Below are positions 51,943 to 59,700 of a DNA stretch of 60,904 nt, in pieces. Made by a program: the position numbers and the translations under genes. Each line of letters opens with the position of its first letter. Position 1 is the stretch's first letter. Location: positions 1 through 60,904 of the forward strand of contig DATANV010000023.1 of NCBI GenBank assembly GCA_036266075.1, in the 5' to 3' direction. The notes beneath the pieces are model-generated. The model saw nothing but the letters and a program-made list of their open reading frames with translations. It ran no database searches and was not told the DNA's origin. The stretch comes from VRUE01 sp036266075 (GTDB taxonomy: Bacteria; Actinomycetota; Thermoleophilia; Solirubrobacterales; 70-9).

Positions 51943-53544
51943 GTGCAGCAGGGATCACCTTCGACCATTCCCGAGGCGCTCCACTCGACCGCCGAGCGCG
52001 GCCAGGGCGAGTACGTCTTCCATCTCGACGACGGTCCTGTGCGGCTCTCCTGCCCCGAGTTGGCGGAACGCGCAGAGAGGGGGGCACGGCGCCTCGCTGC
52101 GCTCGGCGTCGGCCCCGGCGATCCGGTCGGCGTGCTCGGCCCGAACCGGCCCGAGTGGGTGGTCTCCGCCTTCGCGATCTGGACCGCGGGCGCCGTCGTG
52201 GTTCCGATGCAGCTCCCGGTCCGGATCCGGGACCCTCGAGCTTTTGAAGAGCAGCAGCGGGCGGTGCTCGCCTCAGCGGGCAGCGAGCGCGTGCTGTCCG
52301 ACCCTCGCCTGGCCTCCCTGCTGCCGACCGGCGTCGCCGCCCCCTGGGATGAGGAGGGGGGGTCGAGCGCCGAGGACCCACCCCCGCCGGGTTCCGAAGA
52401 CCCAGCGGTAATCCAGTTCACCTCAGGCAGCACCGCGACCCCGCGCGGGGCGCTCATTCCTCATTCCGCGGCGATGGCGCAGATGGAGATCCTCGACGGC
52501 CTGGTCAGCGGCCCCACCGGCCCGCGCAGCTCCGTTCACTGGGTTCCCTTCTTCCACGACATGGGCCTCTTCCTCACCGTGCTCACCCCCGCTATCTGGG
52601 GTGCCACCTGCCACTACCTGCCGACCGAGCGCTTCGCCCGCGACCCCGCCGAGTGGCTGCGACTCGTCGAGGCGCACCGCGCGCACTCGATTCTCGGCCC
52701 CTCGACGGCCTTCGGCAGCGCCCTTCGTGCCGTCGAGCGCCGTGACGAGCGCCCCGACCTCAGCTCGCTGGAACTGGTCCGCCTGGTCGCCGAAGCGGTC
52801 GACCCGGGCGTTGCCGCGCGGCTGACCGAGGCCGCACCTCGCTTCGGTCTCAAGCCCGAGACCCTGGGCTCGGGCTACGGCCTCGCCGAGGCGGTCCTCG
52901 CCGTCACTTTGACCGTGCCCGGAGAGGGCTTACAGGTGGACCGCATCTCCCTCGATGCGTTGGCGGCTGAAAACGTCGCCCTCGACGCCGCCGAGGGTCG
53001 GACCCGGACGATCGCCTCCTCGGGCCCATCGCTGAAGCTCGACCTGCGAATTGCCGGCCCTAACGGAGAGCCGCTAGAGGAGCGCCAGGTCGGCGAGATC
53101 CTCCTCCACGGCGCCTCCCTGATGAGTCGTTACATCGGCGCCAAAGCCCCGGACCCCTTCAGCGAAGACGGCTGGCTGGCTACCGGCGACATGGGCTACG
53201 TCGCAAACGGCGAGCTCTACGTCACCGGTCGCGCCACCGACATGGTGATCGTCATGGGCCACAACTACTACCCCGAGGACTTCGAGTGGGCCGCCGGCCG
53301 CGTCGAGGGCGTTCGCCCCGGTCGCTGCGTAGCCTTCACCCGGCAGGGCACCGAAGAAGTGATCGTCCTCGTCGAGTCCAACGGCGAAATCGAGGCCCAC
53401 ACCCTGGAGAAGAAGGTCAGAAACGCCGTCTCCGACGCCGTAGGAGTCTCCCCAGCCGAAGTCCTAGCCCTGGAGCCCGGAGCCGTCCAAAAGACCACCA
53501 GCGGCAAGCTCCGCCGCGCAGCAATGCGGGACCTGCACGCTTAA
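51943..53544 (+). CDS. Fatty-acyl-AMP-ligase-like (FAAL) adenylating enzyme
   Basis: 533 residues from GTG 51943. ATP loop QFTSGSTATPRG, the FAAL-type WVPFFHDMGLFL, GSGYGLAEAVLAVT, EDGWLATGDMGY, ELYVTGRATDMVIVMGHNYYPEDFEW and the C-terminal KTTSGKLRR with the catalytic Lys. FAAL-type enzymes activate a carboxylic acid as acyl-AMP and load it on an ACP. The ACP at 46751 is the obvious partner; the acyl group may end up on the glycan. A 74-base fragment of a related gene survives at 56268. Confidence 0.85.
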   Translation: MQQGSPSTIPEALHSTAERGQGEYVFHLDDGPVRLSCPELAERAERGARRLAALGVGPGDPVGVLGPNRPEWVVSAFAIWTAGAVVVPMQLPVRIRDPRAFEEQQRAVLASAGSERVLSDPRLASLLPTGVAAPWDEEGGSSAEDPPPPGSEDPAVIQFTSGSTATPRGALIPHSAAMAQMEILDGLVSGPTGPRSSVHWVPFFHDMGLFLTVLTPAIWGATCHYLPTERFARDPAEWLRLVEAHRAHSILGPSTAFGSALRAVERRDERPDLSSLELVRLVAEAVDPGVAARLTEAAPRFGLKPETLGSGYGLAEAVLAVTLTVPGEGLQVDRISLDALAAENVALDAAEGRTRTIASSGPSLKLDLRIAGPNGEPLEERQVGEILLHGASLMSRYIGAKAPDPFSEDGWLATGDMGYVANGELYVTGRATDMVIVMGHNYYPEDFEWAAGRVEGVRPGRCVAFTRQGTEEVIVLVESNGEIEAHTLEKKVRNAVSDAVGVSPAEVLALEPGAVQKTTSGKLRRAAMRDLHA

Positions 53545-53555
53545 CTCAAAATCTC

Positions 53556-53584
53556 TTGACTATCTATGGGTCATCGCCCATAGT
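53556..53584 (+). promoter_or_regulatory. Sigma-70-type promoter TTGACT-N17-CATAGT
   Basis: TTGACT 53556-53561, 17-base spacer, CATAGT 53579-53584. The flanks TCTCTTGAC and ATAGTCGCT are repeated at the promoter of the giant protein (56658). AAGGGGAG precedes the ATG at 53633. Confidence 0.65.
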
Positions 53585-53632
53585 CGCTCCACCGCGAACG
53601 CGGATCCAACTCGACTAGAGAAGGGGAGCACG

Positions 53633-54316
53633 ATGACTCGAATCTTCAAAGCCATAGGCCTGGTCTGCCTGATTGCCTACGCAGCCGGGGTGCTAAGTAC
53701 CTCTGCTGCTTCAGCTCATACGTTCGACTACGAATTTTACCATACGCTATTGATGGCAGAAGCCAAAAGCGAACAAATTCTCACTACGGCGGCAGTCGGT
53801 GAAACCAAATGCAAAAAAGTATCGCTTTCCCCGACCGATCCACTGAACACAAAGCTCTGGGGCGTCGGGGAAACAAACGGCCATGCGTCAATAACGCTAA
53901 GACCAATCTACTCCGAATGCAGCATGGTCATTCCCGGTCTGGGGACTGTCAAACCCACTATCGAATTCACAAGCTGTTATTTCGAAATAACAGGCGAAAC
54001 AACAGCCGGCACCGAACACGCTCCGGTTCACGTTCGCTGCGAAACCCCGGGTGATGAGATTCACGTAAAAGTGGGCTCTATAAATGCTAAATGTTACACA
54101 ATTCCGCCGCAAACGGTTGAGGGTGCGCACTACACGAATACAGGCGCACAGGCGACGCGCGACATCGTCGTCAATTCGACAATTACGGACATGGATGTCA
54201 CAAGGGAAGGCATATGCGGCTCAGGTCTCGAAAAAAACGCTACCTACCAAGGCGAAATCACACTCAAGGGCACAAATACAGAAGAAGGCCAAGTCGGTAT
54301 CTGGGCCACACCGTAG
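53633..54316 (+). CDS. Secreted protein of unknown function, tandem paralogue 1
   Basis: 227 residues. A signal peptide of about 28 residues ends in AASA before HTFDYE. The mature part is beta-rich with paired Cys segments (ETKCKKVSLSPTDPLNTKL, EFTSCYFEITGETTAGTEHAP, HVRCETPGDEIHVKV, ICGSGLEKNATYQGE) and ends QVGIWATP. GC is visibly lower than in the glycan genes. No known family beyond the Solirubrobacterales-type secreted repertoire. Expressed from its own promoter and followed by a strong hairpin. Confidence 0.8.
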   Translation: MTRIFKAIGLVCLIAYAAGVLSTSAASAHTFDYEFYHTLLMAEAKSEQILTTAAVGETKCKKVSLSPTDPLNTKLWGVGETNGHASITLRPIYSECSMVIPGLGTVKPTIEFTSCYFEITGETTAGTEHAPVHVRCETPGDEIHVKVGSINAKCYTIPPQTVEGAHYTNTGAQATRDIVVNSTITDMDVTREGICGSGLEKNATYQGEITLKGTNTEEGQVGIWATP

Positions 54317-54353
54317 TCGGATGGCCAAATACGTTCCTCAACGCGCCTAGCGT

Positions 54354-54388
54354 AGCCAGGGAAGCTGGCGAATTCAGCTTTCCTGGCT
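54354..54388 (+). terminator. Strong hairpin after secreted paralogue 1
   Basis: 14-bp stem AGCCAGGGAAGCTG / CAGCTTTCCTGGCT with one G-T pair and a 7-base loop, 38 bases after the stop. No T-tract. Confidence 0.7.
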
Positions 54389-54705
54389 GGCGACATCGAA
54401 CGGGGGCCCGGCGGGCCATACGTAGGGGGTCATTGTGCTCCCGCAACCTCTCCCCCAAACCGTGAAGCATCGCGTTTTCGTGCACGCGCAGCTCGGCGCG
54501 CGCGCGTCTCGCTCTCACGGGGCTTTGCAGGGATTTCCGCTGGGAGTCCAGCCATCGCGTGCGCCAGGCTGGCGATTAGAGCAGGATTGCTTGACTGATC
54601 TCACCGTGGCCCCTTTAGATGGCGTCGGCCTCATATCTCCGAGGCGCGTGGCAGGTCTCAAGGCGTGCTGCGCTTGGATTCTCGAAAGGAAAGAAGGGAA
54701 GTAAT
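54389..54705. promoter_or_regulatory. Intergenic leader with promoter TTGACT-N18-TTAGAT for paralogue 2
   Basis: TTGACT 54591-54596 and TTAGAT 54615-54620, then AAGAAGGGAA before ATG 54706. The segment 54477-54536 (TTCGTGCACGC, then TTTGCAGGGATTT) is echoed at 56418-56461, upstream of the fossil copy. Confidence 0.45.
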
Positions 54706-55386
54706 ATGACTAGGAAGTTCAGGGCCCTCGGTCTCACTTGTTTCGCCCTGCTGGCGATGGGTGCCATTAGTGCATCGGCAGCATCGGCTCATACGTTCGA
54801 CTATGAAGTCGACCATACGCTTCTGATGGCCGAAGCGAAAACCGAACAGGTATTTTCCACCGGAACCGGCGAAGTCAAATGTAAAAAAGTGACGCTGTCG
54901 CCGACCGACCCGCTGAACACAAAACTGTGGGGCGTGGGGGAAACAAACGGTCATCCGTCAGCAACCGCACGACCAACGTACAGCGAATGCATGGCGAACA
55001 TCGCTGGCATAGGCCTCGTGACCGCGACCGTTGAATTCACAAGTTGTTACTATGAATTCACAGGTGAAACAACAGCCGGCACCGAACACGCTCCGGTTCA
55101 CGTTCGATGCGAAACGCCCGGTGACGAGATCCACGTTAAAATCACGGCAAGTAAACTGAAATGTTACACAATCCCAGCTCAAACTGTTGAGGGTGTCCAC
55201 TACACTAATACAGGCGCAGGCAACACGCGCGACGTGGACATCAAAGCGACAGTTACGAGCATTGAAGCTACAAAAGAAGGCGGCTGTGGCGCAGGACTCG
55301 AAGAAAACGCCACCTACAGCGGCGAAGCTACAGTTACCGGAACAGATACAAATGAAAATCAGGTTGGCGTCTTTACGACACCGTAA
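54706..55386 (+). CDS. Secreted protein of unknown function, tandem paralogue 2
   Basis: 226 residues from ATG 54706 (ribosome site AAGAAGGGAA). Signal peptide MTRKFRALGLTCFALLAMG ... ASA, mature start HTFDYEVDHTLLMAEAKTEQ. The Cys pattern and blocks (CKKVTLSPTDPLNTKLWGVG, SCYYEFTGETTAGTEHAP, CGAGLEENATYSGEATV, NENQVGVFTTP) follow paralogue 1 closely. Probably an extracellular or surface protein; function unknown. Confidence 0.8.
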   Translation: MTRKFRALGLTCFALLAMGAISASAASAHTFDYEVDHTLLMAEAKTEQVFSTGTGEVKCKKVTLSPTDPLNTKLWGVGETNGHPSATARPTYSECMANIAGIGLVTATVEFTSCYYEFTGETTAGTEHAPVHVRCETPGDEIHVKITASKLKCYTIPAQTVEGVHYTNTGAGNTRDVDIKATVTSIEATKEGGCGAGLEENATYSGEATVTGTDTNENQVGVFTTP

Positions 55387-55454
55387 GTAGCGGTACCGAG
55401 TAGCGGCCCGTATTAAGGGCGCAGGACTGCCGGGGGCCGAATGTGGCCCCCGGC
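55353..55454 (+). repeat. About 100-bp repeat (copy 1): gene end plus terminator
   Basis: From TGAAAATCAGG through the hairpin, this stretch recurs almost unchanged at 56520-56623. It encodes the last codons of paralogue 2 (NQVGVFTTP and stop) and its terminator. Confidence 0.85.
55429..55454 (+). terminator. Hairpin after secreted paralogue 2
   Basis: Perfect 10-bp stem GCCGGGGGCC / GGCCCCCGGC with loop GAATGT. Confidence 0.65.
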
Positions 55455-55562
55455 ATAGCGGCTTTATACGGCCGACCTCGTAGGCGTTTCCCCAAGCTGT
55501 GTAATCCCCCGCAAACCCGACGCATCAAGAAAACCACCGATCTCGACGAGAAGGAAGCGTGA

Positions 55563-56240
55563 TTGACTCGGATCTTCAAAGCCATGGGTTTGGTTTGCCT
55601 GGTTGCCAGCGCAACCGGCGCGCTAGGCGCCCCTGCTGTTTCAGCGCATACGTTCAACTACGAAATCGACCACACCGGTCTGATGGCGGAAGCTAAAAGC
55701 GAACAGATCCTCACCACGGGAGCTGGAGAACTGAAATGTAAAAAAATATCACTTTCAGCCAGCGATCCCCTAAATACAAAGCTGCTCGGCGTCGGCAGTA
55801 CAACTGATCAGACGTCACTTACGTTTAGGCCAACTCACACCGAATGTAATGCCAACATTTCCAATCTTGGTATAGTCAAAGCCACTGTGGAATTCACAAG
55901 CTGTTATATCGAAATAACAGGCGAAACAACGTCAGAGACTGAACATGCCCCGCTTCACATCGGATGTAATCCGGGCGACGAGATCCACATAAAAGTTACC
56001 GCCGTGAATGTCAAATGCTACACAATTCCAGCACAAACGGTCGAGGGACTGCATTATGAAAATACGGGGGTCGGAAGCGCCCGCGATATCAACATTAGCG
56101 CGACAGCTATCGGTCTTGATATTACAAAGGAAGGGGCATGCGGCTCCGGCCTCGAAGAATTCGCTACTTATCAAGGCGAACTTACATTGACGGGTACAGA
56201 TACAAACGAAAACCAAGTCGGTATCTGGACCACACCGTAG
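55563..56240 (+). CDS. Secreted protein of unknown function, tandem paralogue 3
   Basis: 225 residues from a TTG at the place where paralogue 1 has ATG (compare GATTGACTCGGATC with GATGACTCGAATC); AAGGAAG lies upstream. Signal peptide ends in AVSA before HTFNYEIDHTGLMAEAKSEQ. Conserved: CKKISLSASDPLNTKLLGVG, SCYIEITGETTSETEHAP, CGSGLEEFATYQGELTL, NENQVGIWTTP. No -35/-10 pair as clear as for paralogues 1 and 2 is seen, so it may be expressed weakly. Confidence 0.75.
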   Translation: MTRIFKAMGLVCLVASATGALGAPAVSAHTFNYEIDHTGLMAEAKSEQILTTGAGELKCKKISLSASDPLNTKLLGVGSTTDQTSLTFRPTHTECNANISNLGIVKATVEFTSCYIEITGETTSETEHAPLHIGCNPGDEIHIKVTAVNVKCYTIPAQTVEGLHYENTGVGSARDINISATAIGLDITKEGACGSGLEEFATYQGELTLTGTDTNENQVGIWTTP

Positions 56241-56267
56241 CCGGGCCAATAGGCTTGTTCCCGACCT

Positions 56268-56341
56268 TTCGTCGAGGACGGCTGGCTGAGCAGCGGCGGA
56301 AGGGCTATCTCGTGAACGGAGAGCTTTATGTCACCGGTCGC
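56268..56341 (+). pseudogene. Fragment of a second FAAL-type ligase gene
   Basis: 74 bases align with 53158-53232 of the FAAL gene with one deleted base. One frame gives EDGWLSSG, the next KGYLVNGELYVTGR, equivalent to EDGWLATG and MGYVANGELYVTGR. Many differences are at third codon positions, so it derives from a diverged homologue rather than a recent copy. Confidence 0.65.
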
Positions 56342-56417
56342 TGCTCGCCATCGCCAGGAACGGCACGGAACTGTGCAACTTTGCGACGGTACGCCTTCAA
56401 TGTAGCGCGCGTAGTGT

Positions 56418-56623
56418 TTCGTGCACGCACCCCTCGCTCTTACGTCCCTTTGCAGGGATTTCAGTTGCGCTTCGAATCGTTTCGCGCTCCTCGATGAGAG
56501 TTGGGCAGGAAAGTTTGATTGAAAATCAGGTTGGCGTCTTTACGACACCGTAAGTAGCGGTACCGAGTAGCTGCCCGCATTAAGGGCGCAGGACTGCCGG
56601 GGGCCGAATTTGCGGCCTCCGGC
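56418..56623 (+). pseudogene. Fossil of a fourth tandem secreted paralogue
   Basis: 56418-56461 resembles the leader of paralogue 2 (TTCGTGCACGC ... TTTGCAGGGATTT). 56520-56623 repeats the last codons, stop and terminator of that gene. The coding body between them is missing, leaving about 58 bases. Confidence 0.6.
56520..56623 (+). repeat. About 100-bp repeat (copy 2)
   Basis: Near-identical to 55353-55454, with a two-base longer loop and one mismatch in the hairpin stem (56596-56605 / 56614-56623). Confidence 0.85.
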
Positions 56624-56657
56624 TTAAGGCGACTCTATATAAGACCTACAATGTCTC

Positions 56658-56687
56658 TTGACATGCTCAGTGATGTCTCGATATAGT
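56658..56687 (+). promoter_or_regulatory. Near-consensus promoter TTGACA-N18-TATAGT
   Basis: TTGACA 56658-56663 (exact consensus) and TATAGT 56682-56687. Shares TCTCTTGAC and ATAGTCGCT flanks with the promoter at 53556. The ATG of the giant gene is at 56751. Confidence 0.7.
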
Positions 56688-56750
56688 CGCTGGGATCTGG
56701 GATGCGCGTCAGATGGGGCTCAGGTATCGAGACTGCGACGGGGAGCTGCA

Positions 56751-59700
56751 ATGAGAGAACAACACGGGACCGGCCGGGGCGACCGGCAGTTTGGGGGATT
56801 GATGGCGGGTTTGTCGCGGTTCATGCTCGCGGACGGCACCTCTATTTCGCCGCCGGAACGAACGCGGGCGGTCCTCATGTCCTTGCTGCTTGTTGTCATG
56901 TGTGCACTGCTGGCTGTCGGACCGGCCAGTGCGCGAGCTGCCGAAGGCCCATCGGTTCTGTGGACGCGATGCGATGGTGGACAGGAAGACGCTGCGTGCA
57001 GCATTCCTCGCGGGATTGCCGCCAATCCGTCGACGGGTCACGCATACGTAGCTGACCAGGGAAATCTTCGGGTAATTGAGTTCACCGCGTGGGGAGAGTT
57101 CGTACGGACCTGGGGCTGGGGTGTTTCCAATGGCGCCGCGGAATTTCAGATATGCACGGAATTAAGTGCCTGTCAGGCCGGCATCGAAGGAGGAGGATCA
57201 GGTCAATTCAGTCCGATCTACGGCGTCGCGGTTGACAGCACCGGCGCGGTCTACGTGGGCGACAGGGAAAATCATCGCGTGCAGAAGTTCGACTCAGAAG
57301 GCCATTTCGTGTTGATGATCGGCGGCAAAGTGAACAAAACCAAGGTCGAAGCCGCCGCTCCGGAAGCGCAACAGAATCGCTGTCCGATCGATCCCGGCGA
57401 TGTTTGTCAAGCGGGCACGACCGGAACTGGCAATGGCCAGTTCAGCGCCTGGCCGGCCGGCAGCTTGATTGCCGTCGGAACCGCGAACAGGCTCTTTGTA
57501 GGGGATAAAGCTCGAATACAGGTCTTCAATTCCGACGGCAGCTTCAAAGAAGTCCTCCCAGATCCCAATGCGCTGCTCACTGGCAAAACGGTGCAAAGCC
57601 TGGGAAGCGAAAAAACGGGAAATCTCTTTGCCAGTCTTGAATCGAGCAAAAACGTCCTGAAGATCAATGGGACGACGGGTGCCCGGCAGTGCAGAGCGCT
57701 GGTGGAGACTCCCAGGGCTCTTGCTGCCGACCAGCAAGGCAATCTTTATGTCTTCGATGCGACTGACAACGAAGAAGTCGATCCACAGGTGCGCAAATTC
57801 GGCCCTAAATGCAGTGAAGGCGAAACGCTCACGGAAGCAGAATCTTTTGGCTCAGGTGAACTGAAAGCGTCATTCGGCATCGCCGCCGGCTCGGCCTGCT
57901 TCAACAACCCAACCAAAGAAGCCGACGTTTACGTTTCGAGCAATAACCCCAGTTTCATCCGCGCCTACGGCGAACCGCCAAACAAGCTCGCTACCTGCCC
58001 GAGGCCCGTCCACCCGCCCGAAATTCTCGATCAGTACCCGCTCTCGGTCGGCTCGACGAGCGCAACCGTGCGCGGCGAGCTCAACTCCCGCTTTTGGGAA
58101 GACACCCGCTACTACGTCCAGTACGGCACGGCTGCTTGCGTCGCAGGCGGCTGGGAAGCCTCCTGCGTAAACGAGCAGCCGGCCGTGCCCGGTTCCCTCT
58201 TGGGCTCCGCCGTAGACGGCACCGTCAAAACCGCCGGCGTGCTGCTGAGCTCTCTCGTGCCCAACGCCGAATACCGCTTTCGCTTCGTCGCCAACGGCGG
58301 CGGCGGCGGCCCGGTCTTCGGGGTCGGCGGCAAACCGGGGGAAGAGGGAGCCGAAGCCGCATTCCAAACCCGCACCGCGCCCTCCATCTCAGGGTCCGAT
58401 CCCTGCCCCAACGCGGTGTTCCGCATCGAGTCGGCCGCTTCGCTGCTGGACTGCCGCGCCTACGAGATGGTCAGCCCGATCGACAAAGAGGGCACGGACA
58501 TCCTCTCCGGCACCACCACCAGCGGCATTCCGGTCGCCCGCAACCGCAGCGACCTCGCTGGCGGCAAGCTGACCTTCACCGCCGAACACCGCTTCGGCGA
58601 CGCGGTCGGCCAACCTGTCTTTCCCCAGTACGTCTCCTCCCGCCATGAGGGGGAAGGGTGGTCGACGCATGGGATCTCCCCGCCGCGGGGAGTGATCCGC
58701 GGCGGCCCCACCGCTGGCCAGGACAATGAATTCAAAGCCTTCTCTGACGACCTCTGCTCTGCCTGGCTCGTGAGCGATAACACGACGGCGCCACCGCTGG
58801 CGCCGGGAGGAGTTGAAAACGTACGCAATTTGTATAAGCGCTCCAACTGCGGTTCGGAGGGTTACGAGTTCCGGGGAAGCGGCGAAATACGACCCACGTT
58901 CGCGCTGGAATTGCAAGGTTTCTCTACTAATGGCGGCGTAGCGATCTTCCGCGTCGAAGATCATCTGACCCAGGACGCGGCCACGCCAGTCGGCGCGCTG
59001 CTCAGATGCTTTACTCCAACGCAAGCAAAAACCACGAGCTTCCAGTGGCTGCGCGACGGCTCCCCGATAGCCGGCAAAACCACCCCCAATTACCCCGCCG
59101 CCGCAGCCGACGAAGGCCACGCGGTGCAGTGCTTGGTCCGGTCCTCGAACGAAAACGCCGGCTCGGCCCAGATAACGAACCCGGCCTGGATCGTCGCTCC
59201 CTACCCGGTAAGCGCACCGCCGGAAGCGCCTTCGAGCGTCCCGGCCCCGAGCGCCAGCGAACCGCTCGCGGTGGGCGGCCTCGGCGGCCAGGTCCTGACC
59301 TGCAATCCCAATGCGGCCGCCTGGGGCGGCTCGCCCAGCTCCTTCGAATACCAGTGGTACCGCAACGGCTCGCCGATCGCTGCGGCCACCTCCTCTACCT
59401 ATACCACCACGCCGAGCGACGTCGAAAAACCGGCGACCTTCCAGTGCGCGGCGATCGCCACCGACGGCGGCCCGAAGATCGCGAAGGCGAGCGAAAACGC
59501 GACCACTGCCCCCGCCCCGAGCGGACCGCCGGCGCCGCAGGCGATCGCGCGGGGAGGCGACGAACCGCCGCTGACCTACGTCTCGAGCCCGGGAGGGGCG
59601 CTGCGCTCGCTCTGCGTGCTGCCGGGCGGGCAGGTGCTGAACAACGGCTGCTCTGCGGGAATGCTGGTGCGCAGCAACGGCTACGAAAACAGCGTGCGTC

